Source: Pyropia yezoensis (taxonomy: Eukaryota; Rhodophyta; Bangiophyceae; Bangiales; Bangiaceae). Taken from it: a DNA stretch of 64,000 nucleotides. The stretch spans positions 22,739,346-22,803,345 of the forward strand of contig CM020618.1 in assembly GCA_009829735.1 (NCBI GenBank), written 5' to 3'. A model generated the notes under the pieces. The model was not told where the DNA came from, searched no databases, and saw nothing but the letters and a program-made list of their open reading frames with translations. Position numbers and translations under genes: made by a program. Of this stretch, positions 43,202-52,881 are shown one piece after another. Every line of letters begins with the position of its first letter. Within the stretch, counting starts at the first letter, position 1.

Positions 43202-45433
43202 CTACTTTTTGGGCCGGCGGCGGCGAGCGACCCCTCCGGTGGCCGCCATCGCCGAGGCCTCCCGTGAGCGGACCACCCGAGGCTCGGTGGCGCCCTCCCC
43301 CGGCTGGTCCCCATCCACGGCGCCCGCGACACTTGTCTCTTTTGGACGGACGCTGGCGGTGGTGGCCCCGCCAGCTTGACCATCGACCTCGGCCGGCGTG
43401 ACCGTTGCGACCGGCGGCTCCCGTCGTCGCAGAGCGACGGCAAAGGCGGCGACCACCAGGGCGCCCCCCCCCAGCCAGGCGGCCGCGGCTCGCCACCAGG
43501 CGGCGGTGGCGGCCGCCGCTGCGTCGGCCGCCAGCAGCCCATCCATCCGCGCCATCTCTTCCACCGACGAGAGGAGTTTGTTCAAGAGGTTGAACAGCGC
43601 GATAATCTCATTGCGTTGCAGGGCAAGGCCCGTCGCCTCGCCGCCGTGAGGGGAAAATAGGATGCGGAGGGCTGTGCCGAGGCCGAGGAACTGGAGCTTG
43701 CCCCACAGCCGGCACTTTTCGCACCCAACGCAATCCATAATGGTGGACACGTTGCGGAAAGCGTCGCGGAACTCCGTGCGCGCCTCGGCCGACGATGATG
43801 CGGCGAGCGTGGCGGGCACGTCCCCCGCCTCGGCCGCGGCCGCCAACGCGGCGCCGCCGCCCGCGCCACTGCTGCCACCGCCGCCGCCGGCGGGGCCACC
43901 CAGGAACATGTCGCTCTCGTTAAACGTCCGCATCGCACAGCCCGGGGCAAGCAGCGGGTGCGAACCCAACACGTTCGACACGAGCCTGGCGGTCAGCATG
44001 TCACACGTCGAGTTACCAGTAGTGTAGTGGGTCACGCCTGGCGCCAGCGACGGCGCCGCCTTGGCCACCGCCCGCAGCACGACGGCCAGGGTAAAGTAGA
44101 GGTTGCTCACGCGGTCTGGGTAGGCCGCCACTCGCGCCTTGTACAACGCCAGATTGGGGCCCCACCCGGAGGGGAAGAGGTACTCGGCCGCGATGTGCAT
44201 GTTGATGGACGTGTGGATGCCCGACAGCAGGCGATAGAAGACGCGCTCCTCCTTGCACTCAGACGTGGCGGCGGCGGCGGCGCCCGCGACTATCGTGCTC
44301 GATGGCGTTGCTGCGTCCTCGCCCCCACCATTGGGGCCGCTGGGATTGGTAGGCGAGGGGGCGGCAGCCGCCGCCCCTCCATCCCCTGGGGGTCCGAGCC
44401 CCAGGCCAGTCAGCCCCCCCGCTGGTGAGGAGCCCTCCCCTCCCGCCGCCCGCTGCCCGTATCGGAAACAGTTCTCTTCGTAAATGACGCGCCACACGCG
44501 CGCGGCAGAAGCGCCAGCGTAGCCCGTAAACCGCTCCACATTCGCGCGCAGATCCACGTACGTCATGTCCGCGTCGTCGTCCACTTCGGTCCACGCGTCG
44601 GCCGCCGCGGCACCGCCCGCCGCCCACCCGCCCGCGTCCGCGCCAGCCGCCACCCGCCGGTCAACGTCGTTGAGCGCATCGTCGCGGCCGCCTGCGTCGC
44701 ACGCTACCGCTGCGGCAGGCTCCGCGGCCACCGCGTTGGAATCCACCAGCGCGGCGGTGGTGGCACTGGAAACGCCCCCGGGGATGCCCGCGGCGGCCGT
44801 CCTGCCGGCCGCCCCGCCGCCAGCCGTGGTTGTCAGCACCGTCGCACTGTCCGCGTCGGTGGTCCCGCCTTCTGCTCGCGACAAGCTCCCACCCCCCGGC
44901 GTCAGCAGCTGCGCCGCCCGGCTGTTTGCACGCAGTGCGTCGGCCGCCCGCCACAACGGCGGCACCTCATCGGGCTCACACGCACACACGGAGCAGTCCC
45001 GGACGGCGCACATGCTGTCGTCGGGCCAGTAGGGGCACGGCCGCTCCAGGTTGACCTTGAAGATGGCAAAGTACGTCGACTGGGTCACCAGCGCCCGCAC
45101 CGCCGCGGGGAGGGAGCCAGTTGCGGCCGACGCCGTCACCGCCGCGTCACAGTCCCCATCCGAGGAGGGGTGCGGGGGGGTAGGGAGGGGGGGGGCGGGA
45201 CGGCTGGTGGTGGGCGCTCCAGAGGTTGGCCTGGTGGTGGCTGCCGCGGCGGCCGTGGGCACGGGTGTCATGCCGGTCAGCACCACCGCGGCCGCGGCCG
45301 CCGTCACGGCCGCCGCGGTGGCCACCGCGACGGAGGGGCGTGGGAGGGGCGGCCATCGCCGAGGCCGCCGCAACGGCGGCGGCGGCGCCGCCGACGGGGA
45401 GCACGTGGGGCATGGGGAACGAAGGGACAGCAT
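43202..45433 (-). CDS. ERO1: ER oxidoreductin ERO1
   Basis: 743 aa, single exon. The N-terminus has a hydrophobic Ala/Val stretch (residues ~35-55) serving as signal or anchor. The shuttle cysteines lie in CAVRDCSVCAC (about residue 140) and the FAD-proximal active site in CVGCEKCRLWGKLQ (about residue 566), both diagnostic. FTGYAGASAARVWRVIYEENCF, FYRLLSGIHTSINMHIA, NLYFTLAVVLRAV and FNLLNKLLSSVEEM match conserved ERO1 helices. It oxidises PDI in the ER lumen. Longer than animal or yeast ERO1 because of Ala/Gly-rich inserts between conserved blocks. A C-terminal hydrophobic segment (about residues 644-662) followed by a basic tail suggests an extra transmembrane anchor, unusual for the family. 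Divergent from the UCH37 gene. Confidence 0.93.
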   Translation of the reverse strand: MLSLRSPCPTCSPSAAPPPPLRRPRRWPPLPRPSVAVATAAAVTAAAAAVVLTGMTPVPTAAAAATTRPTSGAPTTSRPAPPLPTPPHPSSDGDCDAAVTASAATGSLPAAVRALVTQSTYFAIFKVNLERPCPYWPDDSMCAVRDCSVCACEPDEVPPLWRAADALRANSRAAQLLTPGGGSLSRAEGGTTDADSATVLTTTAGGGAAGRTAAAGIPGGVSSATTAALVDSNAVAAEPAAAVACDAGGRDDALNDVDRRVAAGADAGGWAAGGAAAADAWTEVDDDADMTYVDLRANVERFTGYAGASAARVWRVIYEENCFRYGQRAAGGEGSSPAGGLTGLGLGPPGDGGAAAAAPSPTNPSGPNGGGEDAATPSSTIVAGAAAAATSECKEERVFYRLLSGIHTSINMHIAAEYLFPSGWGPNLALYKARVAAYPDRVSNLYFTLAVVLRAVAKAAPSLAPGVTHYTTGNSTCDMLTARLVSNVLGSHPLLAPGCAMRTFNESDMFLGGPAGGGGGSSGAGGGAALAAAAEAGDVPATLAASSSAEARTEFRDAFRNVSTIMDCVGCEKCRLWGKLQFLGLGTALRILFSPHGGEATGLALQRNEIIALFNLLNKLLSSVEEMARMDGLLAADAAAAATAAWWRAAAAWLGGGALVVAAFAVALRRREPPVATVTPAEVDGQAGGATTASVRPKETSVAGAVDGDQPGEGATEPRVVRSREASAMAATGGVARRRRPKK

Positions 45434-46309
45434 TTTTTCGCTCAGCAGACTATGTGAAAGCCACAGCCAGATGGCGTTGGAGGAAGGGTGGGTCGGGGGT
45501 ATCTCTCGTGGGCGCCGCCACGCGCGTGTCGCGGTGGAGGAAGAACACGTCGGTTACCCCAGTGGCGAGGTCAGGAGGGGCGACGAGGAGGGGGCGAAAC
45601 ACCTCAAGGGGCAGCGGGTCTTGGTCTGGCGGTTGCCGCCAGCGCTCCCTCCCACTTGGACCCTAGTCGCCGGGCTGCCGTCGTGCCGCCCCTTCATGGG
45701 CAACAGCGCATCCCCGACCGGCACTGCCACCGCAGGCACCACAACTGCAGTCGATGCGCAGCAAGGGCGGCCGTCAGCATGCGCCACGAAGCCGCCTCAG
45801 TCAACAAGCGCCGTAGCCAATAGGAAAGCGTCCAGTAAGTCGTTGCGCAGCACTGCAGATGGGAGTTGATCTCACCACATTGGACCACCATGCTTTACTA
45901 ATGGAAGTGCGTGAACAGTACGTACTGTGTACGTAGTTTCTGGTTTCAACTCCTAAGAAGGCAGTGCCGACCGGAAAGAGCGAGCCACGCAGGAGACCTG
46001 AGCCTCGCGACCCGGTGGTTGCGTCCACGCGTGCCTCTGACCGCGCCTTTTCTGCCTTGTCCACTGCAGCAGATACCATTGCGCTTCGCTCCGCGCGCGC
46101 GAGTGCCGGCCTTTTTGCTGCTGGTCACTGGCCTTGACGTGCGTGTCATCTGGGTCATGTGACTTCGGCCTATTGCTTCCCTTTTTTTGCCTCTAGCGGC
46201 CGTTGTGTCTTCGTCTCTGCTGCCACGCCGCGTCGCGCTGTGGGCTGTCGCCTACCGACACCGACAACCCCCGCCTCAGTCCCCCAAGGTCGTCACGCTG
46301 AAGGGTGCC
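45434..46309. other. Divergent upstream region of ERO1 and the UCH37-like gene
   Basis: 876 bp. A palindrome-rich patch CAGTACGTACTGTGTACGTA lies near 45917. No other motif recognised. Confidence 0.45.
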
Positions 46310-47950
46310 ATGGCGATAGAGGTGCCGTGGCCGCCGACGGATGGGGACCCCTGGATATACACCTCTCTGATGCAAGAGATGGGTGTCGAAGGCGCTCAGG
46401 CGGAGGAACTCTACACCCTGGAAATGTCCGAGTTTGAAGCGGTCGCGTACGTGTAGGGGGTGTCGCACGTGGCGCGTGCGCTCGTTTTTTTCCTGGGGGT
46501 GACCAAGGAAGGCAGTGGAGTGCAAACTCTCGCTTTCTTGCAGGAGTGCACGGCTCTGCGCTATCTAGCAGTGGTGGTGAGCTGGGGAGGGTTCCCAGGA
46601 TGCTTCTTTAGAACTGAAGGGGTGGGTGACGTGCAGTGACGTGCGGTGACGTGTGGTGACGTACTGTGACGTGCGCTCGCCAGAGGGTGTGCTCTGAATG
46701 CCTTCTGTTGTCTCGCGGTGCTTCCCTGACACTAACCTTTCTTGCATGTTCGCTGGTGAGTTGGGCTGGCCGCTGTTCGTCGCCTGGTGTGTGCGCGTTT
46801 GGACTGTGCACCGCCCCTATGCTTTTCCCCGTCCCCCGCCGTCGCCTGCAGTCCCATATTTGGTCTTATCTTTCTGTACAAGTGGCGCCCTGATGAGCTG
46901 CGGGATGGCCTCCCCCTTCCCGACCCCGCCCCCGTCAACCCTCACCCGGAGCAGCTCCACTCCATCTTCTTTGCTAATCAGGTCATCAACGCGGCAGCCG
47001 TTACCCAGGCGATCGTCACCATCTTAATGAACATCGAGGTCCCGGGGGTGAAGCTTGGACCCAAGCTTACCGAGTTCAAGTCCTACTGTGCGCACCTAGA
47101 CCCGGGTCTGTCGGCGCTGGCCATCCACAATTCCACCTTCATTCGGGACTCCCACCTTAAGGTTTCACGGCCGCCACCGTCGCCTGCAGCCGACGGGCTT
47201 GGGCCCCCGCCGCCGCGGCCAGGGGAAGTGGACGAGGACGTTTACCACTTCATCACGTGGGTGCCGGTGGCCACCCCGTCGGGGACGCTGGCTGTGTACG
47301 AGCTGGACTCCCTTCAGGATGCGCCGCTGTATCTGGGGGAGGTGCCGTCTGCAGCCGCGGCCCCTCCCCCACCACCGCTCCCCGTCCCAACCGGTGACGC
47401 CGAGGCCGACGCGGAGGCTGAGACACGGGCGATGGCCGCCGCCGCTGCGGTGCGTCCTCCTGGTACGTCCTGGTTGATCCCCGCAGCTGCCCGCCTGCGC
47501 GCATATGCGGAGGTGTATGCTGTTGCGGAGGTGCGGCATTCTGTGCTGGGGGTGGTGGCCAACCGGGTTGCTGCGTTAACGGCTGAACGCCAGACCATCC
47601 GCGAGCGCGAAATGGAGGGCGCTGCGCGCGAGGGCGACGAGGAGCGCGAGGCCGACATTCTCCACCGGTTACTTGTGGAGGAGGAGCGCTCAAGCGGTTG
47701 GGCCGCGGAGTCGGCGCGCCGCCGGCATGACTACATGCCCTTTCTCATCGAGACGCTCAAGCTACTCGCCTCTAAAGGCGAGCTCACCGCTCTCATTGAC
47801 GCGGCGCGGGAGCAGAAGCGGGCGGCGGCCAAGGCGGCGGCCAAGGCTGCCAAAGCCGCCCGGGGTGGGAAGGCCAAATCATCCAAGGGGGGGGGGGGGG
47901 GGGGGGGATGGCGCTGCTGGAAGCTCTCGCGCCTAGAGCACCGTACATGA
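46310..47950 (+). CDS. UCH37/UCHL5-like proteasome-associated protein lacking the catalytic Cys
   Basis: Exon 1 is 46310-46446, the intron 46447-46851 (GTACGT...GCAG) and exon 2 46852-47950, giving 411 aa. The N-terminus WPPTDGDPWIYTSLMQEMGVEG and then GLIFLYKWRP match peptidase C12 of the UCH37 type. FFANQVINAAAVTQAIV aligns with the active-site segment, but the nucleophile position (residue 95, codon GCC at 46997-46999) is Ala. The catalytic His (residue 178 in VYHFITWVPV) and Asp (residue 198 in YELDSL) and the oxyanion Gln are kept. The C-terminal Rpn13/INO80G-binding module is also kept (RRRHDYMPFLIETLKLLASKG and a Lys/Ala tail). So it should still bind the proteasome but cannot hydrolyse ubiquitin. 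A 21-G run at 47887-47907 encodes poly-Gly near the end, so the last ~20 residues are unsafe. Confidence 0.88.
46626..46675. promoter_or_regulatory. Five tandem 10-bp TGACGT units in the UCH37-like intron
   Basis: GTGACGTGCA, GTGACGTGCG, GTGACGTGTG, GTGACGTACT, GTGACGTGCG in direct tandem. TGACGT is the core half-site of bZIP (CREB/ATF, TGA/ASF-1) factors, and a 10-bp spacing would place all cores on one face of the helix. Intronic enhancer function is inference. Confidence 0.5.
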
Positions 47951-48238
47951 CAGAGGGGGGCACGAGGGGCAAGCAATGCAAGAGAGGAGGTCGCGCTGCG
48001 GTCTCTTCTGAATGTAATCAATGCAATCGGGGAGGGCGCTGGCATGAGCGACGCGACTGTGTCAGCGCGGGTGCGTGGCGCGCGCAGATGCTCACGCACC
48101 GGCTGGCTACATGGAACACCAGTCCCACAGTGGTCCTGGTCGATTCCGCGCTCGGAGGAGATCCCGGAACATGATTCGGAGCTGCGTGGCGTGTGACATG
48201 GTGCAGTCGGTGACGCACACAGGCCAGACGACCCGGAT

Positions 48239-49066
48239 CTACCCCAACCTCGGTACCTCGAGGGCAATGGAGGAGCTGAAGAAAAAGCGCACAACCCAGC
48301 ACAGCAAAGCAAATGACGAGGTCCAAAGGGATGCTGCAGACGACACGGACGACGCCAGAAGGACATCATACAAAGAGTGGGAAAGACCCACACCAAACGC
48401 ATCAGCGCAAGGCCATGCGACTCGTCCGCACTTACAGATTAGCCTAGACAAACAAACAAAAATAGAAGCAAGACCCAAAGGACATCCATCGTTTACTGAA
48501 CAAGGGTCCAGTCCGCAGGCAACCTATGTAACGAGACAAAATAAGAAGCCCACGGGAAGAGACGCAGCCAAGGAAACAAACACGAAGAATGCCGAATGAA
48601 ACCCATGTCAGAACACCAGCACCATGCAACGCCACAAAGAACAAAAGCCTACAAAGAACACCCCACACGAAACCGGAAACAAACGGCAGAGCACAGGCCT
48701 CGCAAAGCGACGGGAATGTACACAGCGCCGCATGGTCGGACGCGACCACAACCCCCACAAAGTACAAGCAACGCACACAACGCGGTGTGCTATGGGACCC
48801 AAAACGTACCCCTCGGCGCGCAGCGGCTCCACGTTGTAAGTTGGCGGCTTGCGGTTGATGTCCGACGGGCGGTGCTTCTTCGGGCGGCAGCGGTTGGACT
48901 TCTTCGCGGCCTTGAACTGCGCGTGCTTGGCCGCCTCAATGGTTGTGCTGACCGGCGCAGCCACGGCAGGGGCGACCCGCTTGGTGCACACGACCGGGGA
49001 GCCGCACACCGACGCAGATGCGCCGAGCGTCCGCGTGAGCGCAGCGCTCTGAACAAAGGCAGCCAT
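48239..49066 (-). CDS. Small plastid-targeted basic protein, possibly a plastid-specific ribosomal protein
   Basis: Exon 1 is 48810-49066 (donor GTACGT) and exon 2 48239-48275 (acceptor CTTTTTCTTCAG); the frames join cleanly to a 97-aa protein. Residues 1-45 (MAAFVQSAALTRTLGASAS onward) are Ala/Ser/Thr/Val-rich with few acidic residues, a typical plastid transit peptide. The mature part is strongly basic: AAKKSNRCRPKKHRPSDINR, then KPPTYNVEPLRAEG. The '+PKK.+.sDI.RKP..Y' core recalls small plastid-specific ribosomal proteins such as PSRP6/cL38, but the match is short and I would not assert it. Confidence 0.6.
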
Positions 49067-49654
49067 GGCTGCAGTGAAGGGGGGCGCGGACGATAGCCAA
49101 GGGGGGGACGACGAGCACCGAGGGGTAGGTGCAGGGCAATGCAGGGAAGCGGGGCAGGGCGCGACGGCGTCGGCGCGAGGTGATGATGGTCAGAGGAGGT
49201 GCTACGCCCGGCGCGTGAAAAATAGTGAGCTCCAGGCCGGACGACGATTGGGCGGGATCGTTCAGGCAGCCTCGCCCATGGGCGAGGCTGGCGAACTTCC
49301 GCCGGCGTCGCGGAGATTGGGTAACCCAACAGGAGCCACGCGTAATTCGCATCGATTAGAGATTTGGAAGGTCATGTTCGGCATGAAAAGCTGTGTGTAC
49401 ACGGTCGACTATATACAGTACAGTACCGAGGCATACATACGTTACTGTACGGCTTTCAATGGTTCATGCAAGAGGGAGAGCACGTGTCGGCTCGTCTTCG
49501 AGCTGAGCTCGTCATTTGCTCCACCGCAGTGACTTAAAAAAGTCACGTACATGGTGCACTTTCCCCTTCAGCCACACCCTGTGCTCCACTTCACTCCGTA
49601 ACGTCTGCGACATGCACCAGTTGCAGTCGCCCACCCCCCCACCTCCCCACCTCG
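49067..49654. other. Upstream region of the plastid-protein gene
   Basis: 588 bp between two minus-strand genes; expected to hold the promoter of the 97-aa gene. A less GC-rich patch with TATATACAGTACAGTAC lies near 49411. No gene. Confidence 0.45.
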
Positions 49655-50434
49655 CTACTTCTTTGTCTTGTCCGCCTTCTTCTGCAGCCGTCGCTGTTGG
49701 CGGTTGACCCCAGAACCCCCCCCCCCACCACTACCGCCCTTCTCCCTGACCGCCCCCGACACCTGCCCCCGCTCCGACGCGGCCATCAGCTGCGTCGGGG
49801 ACGACCCCCCCGGCATGGCGTTAATTTCCGCCAACGCAGCCTTGCCATCCCGGTCCCGCCGCCAGTTCCACGCCGTAATCGCTACCGTCCCGATGGTGGC
49901 GGTCACCGACAGCACGAGACACGCGATGGAGAGGGCGCGCGTCAGGCCGTCCACCGTCGAGGGGGAGAGAAACGCGCCCGCCGCCGCGGCGGTGGCGGCC
50001 GCCGAATCGGAAGCGCCGTCCGAAACGGATGTCGCCGACGATGCTGCCGCCTCCGCCGCTGCCGCGGCCGCAGCCGACGCTGCCACCGCCGACGACGCGG
50101 TGGTGGCGGCCGACTCGGACGCGGCTGCCGACTCAGACGCGGAGACAGCCACCGCTGCGGCAACGACTGCCCCCGTGGCGCTCGCGTCCATGCGCGGGGA
50201 CCGGGTAGGGGTGGTGGGGGTGGTGGCGCGACGGCCGAGGGGGGCGGTGATGGGGGTGGCCGCGCCGCCACCGCCACGGGCGCCCACACGCCCGCGGCCA
50301 CGAGCGAGGGTGGCACCGCCGCGGAAGGGCCGCCGTCCGGCGGTGGCCAACCCCTGCCGCGAGGGGGACCACCGCCGCGCCGCGCCGGGCGCCACGGGCG
50401 GCGCAAACGCCGCGTGATGGGGGCGGGAGTCCAT
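49655..50434 (-). CDS. Putative single-pass membrane protein with transit-like N-terminus
   Basis: 259 aa from MDSRPHHAAFAPPVAPGAAR at 50434 (an upstream in-frame ATG at 50500 adds a hydrophobic start). The first ~55 residues are Arg/Ala/Pro-rich without acids, like an organelle transit peptide. An Ala/Ser-rich segment follows, then one transmembrane helix (ALSIACLVLSVTATIGTVAI) and a basic C-terminus NRQQRRLQKKADKTKK. Plastid or mitochondrial membrane location is inferred; the family is not recognised. Confidence 0.6.
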   Translation of the reverse strand: MDSRPHHAAFAPPVAPGAARRWSPSRQGLATAGRRPFRGGATLARGRGRVGARGGGGAATPITAPLGRRATTPTTPTRSPRMDASATGAVVAAAVAVSASESAAASESAATTASSAVAASAAAAAAAEAAASSATSVSDGASDSAAATAAAAGAFLSPSTVDGLTRALSIACLVLSVTATIGTVAITAWNWRRDRDGKAALAEINAMPGGSSPTQLMAASERGQVSGAVREKGGSGGGGGSGVNRQQRRLQKKADKTKK

Positions 50435-51245
50435 GAGGAGCCCAGGGGAAGGAGCAGGGACAGGCTCAACTAATAAGATTGTCAGGAAGATCGGCCGCAT
50501 ACAAGGTTAGGGGGGGGGGGGAGGGGGGAAGGGAGGACTGCACCCGTCGGACGTGGGGCAGCGTGGGTTGAGACGTCTTCGGCGCGTCAGGTCCCGCCGT
50601 CGAGGGAGATGAGGACTTGAGCACCAAGTGCACGCCAATCGAGGCTCGCTTCAGTTAATTTAACCAAGGACATTTCTTCCTTGCATGTAGAGCCAGGCAG
50701 CCAATCAGCGGCGCACGAGGCAATCCCCTCGCCGACCATCGGCCAATCTCGTCCATCCAAAAGGGCCCTTCTGCCAACGCCACGACACACCGGTCCGCAC
50801 GCTCATGCGTGGACCCCCCCAGCAGGTGCTCTGCAGACGGCCTCGCCGAGGGGGTCAGCGAGTGCACCGCGTAACGCCCACACGGAGGAGCCGCGCGCGT
50901 GCGCGCAGTGGCTCGGCGTGCCGCGCACCACCGCCCCTCCCCGAAGCTGTGTGGGTGTCTTCACCCCGCTGTGTCCCCGTCCCCCCTCCCCCTCCCTTGC
51001 GCGCCGTTCTTTTTCACCTTTCTCTGCACCCTATCCACCTCGTGAAGGACTAGTCTGGCTCCGTTGCCTCTATCTTCTCCTCCCCCCCCCCCCCCATTTC
51101 CCCCCGTTCGCTCGCTACTGCTACGGCAGACCCGGGCGCCGACTGCGGCCGTCCGCGGGCCCCGCAAGCGAGAGCCGCCCCGCGGCATCGTGGTTGTCCC
51201 CCTGCGCCCAACTCCCACACCTCTCCCCCCGCCCCGTCCTCTGCC
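50435..51245. other. Divergent region between two membrane-protein genes
   Basis: Pyrimidine-rich leader toward 51246 with a CCCCCCCCCCCCC-type run near 51080. Nothing recognised otherwise. Confidence 0.45.
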
Positions 51246-51485
51246 ATGGACCCCCCGGAGCGGCCTCGAGAGGCGGTCCCCCCTGGGGCCGCCAAGGCGG
51301 CCGCCACCCTCCGTCGTCGCGGAGGCGGCGGGGAGGAGGGGCACGCAGAGGCGGGGGAGGACGGCGCGCCGATGGAGGTGTTTGGAAATGGCGGCGGCGG
51401 CGACGCGGCGGTGGCGGCGGTGCTGTTGGTGGTGGCCGTTTTTGGGGGCGTCTTTGATAGCTGGACCCACTACTGCACCTGTTGA
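51246..51485 (+). CDS. Small protein with a C-terminal membrane segment, unknown
   Basis: 79 aa, start MDPPERPREAVPPGAA in a pyrimidine-rich leader. LRRRGGGGEE is followed by a hydrophobic helix (DAAVAAVLLVVAVFGGVF) 8 residues from the end, a tail-anchor layout. The size and layout recall Sec61-beta, but the conserved residues before the helix are missing, so I do not call it that. Confidence 0.4.
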   Translation: MDPPERPREAVPPGAAKAAATLRRRGGGGEEGHAEAGEDGAPMEVFGNGGGGDAAVAAVLLVVAVFGGVFDSWTHYCTC

Positions 51486-52311
51486 CAGACAATGAGGAGG
51501 GATGGTGTTGGGGTTGCGTTGCACGCCTGTATACCCACGTTTGGCTGCTGACTGGGCGGCGCTGCCCCTCCTGTACGGCGCCGTAGTGGGTACTGACGCG
51601 GTACAAGATGCGGCGACATACGGGAAGGGGAGTGGGCATGCGCCGGCTGTGGTGGCGGGGGCCCTCCTCGCCGCGTGCTCCCGCGCGCAAGTGGTGGGGT
51701 GGGCTGTTAGCGTTGGGAGGGAGGGGGGGGGTCCGGACCTCCTCCGGCCCTGCCTGTGTCGAGGGGAGGAGGGCGCTTGGTCGGCGCCTGCCGCCACTCC
51801 CCGCTGTACTGTACCGTGTTGGCTTTGCTGTTGCATAGACGATAGGCACGTTTGAGTGCCGTGACGGCTTTCTGTTGTGGGTGTGGGTTGCGTCAGGTGG
51901 GAGTGCGTCGGGTAGGTGGGGACTGCTCGAGGTCGTTGAGGAGCGGGTACCCCGCTTCTTCTGGTGTATCTTATATGGGTGCGTTCCACGAATTATGGGT
52001 CTTTGCGGCCGTGATCGTCCCCGCGGTCCGGTCTTCGTACGGCGACACGCAGGGCGCGTCTGGGGTGGCCCGCTCCGGGACCAGCGTCGCATTAATACAC
52101 GAATACAAAGGACGCAATGCGCTGTAGCTTATGCGTTGCAGTTGGTGCAGTGCCATCGGCGGCTACCACGGTAGACCCCCGACAAGCGCACCCCCCCCTG
52201 ACGCACCCTTGCCAACCCCCTTCCCATTTCTTCTTGCCCCTCCCACCCAACTCTCATGCCGCAGGGAGGTCTGAAAGGAAGAGATCCCCCCTCGCGGCAG
52301 CGACGTGGCGG
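51486..52311. other. Intergenic, no gene seen
   Basis: Short ORFs without domains on both strands. Confidence 0.5.
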
Positions 52312-52881
52312 TCACCACCGTGGTGGCGGCGAGGAGGTCGGCGAGCCCCCAGCGCCCCCCCCCCCGGCCGAGGCGGCCCGCCCCAGCTCTGGCACTGCGG
52401 CCACAAGGGCTGGCGGAAACGCGGCCGCGGGGCGGGCGTAGAAGAGGCGGTCACCCACGGCCAGCCGGAGGAACTGGTCGAGGAGGGTGGGGGCAAAGAC
52501 GGGGCCAATGCTCCCGCCAGGCGCGTGGTCCTCGGCCATCCCGCCAACCAGCCCGTCCACCGCTGACAGCTTTCCACTGCACGCGGCAGCCAGGCGTGCC
52601 CCCGTCGGAAGGCGAGCGCTCATGTCGGGGGTGCACGGAGGTGCAAGTGCAATGAGGGCGCCCGCACCTGAAGACATGACGTGACGGCTCACTCAATCAA
52701 CCATCAGCCCCCACTCCCCCCTTCCTCCCGAATTGGGAAAGAGAACAGACAAGATGGGATAACGGTCCGCCGTGTACGCACCGATACTTGCCCGTAGAGC
52801 CCAGGTCAAGAAGTGCTGGGCCGCCAGCCAAATGACGTTCACGTCTTTCGACAGCACCTGGGTGTCAATCTCATGGAAGCC
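52312..52881 (-). CDS. Animal-type heme peroxidase, C-terminal fragment
   Basis: Two exons by splice signals: 52788-52881 (donor GTATCG) and 52312-52667 (acceptor TCTTCAG), joined in phase 1. Exon 2 contains VDGLVGGMAEDHAPGGSIGP, then FAPTLLDQFLRLAVGDRLFYAR. This matches the conserved block 'vDdiDl.vGGlaEd...G..GPtfa.ii.dQF.RLRdGDRfwyE' of heme peroxidases of the animal/alpha-dioxygenase superfamily. The upstream heme-ligand region (RxFNH) and catalytic His are not found in the 1 kb to the right, and exon 1 (GFHEIDTQVLSKDVN) does not align convincingly. It is either the end of a gene with distant exons or a relic. Confidence 0.6.

Noticed and set aside
51246-51485. Sec61-beta assignment for the 79-aa tail-anchored ORF
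   Set aside because: Size and membrane helix fit, but the conserved segment before the helix is absent.
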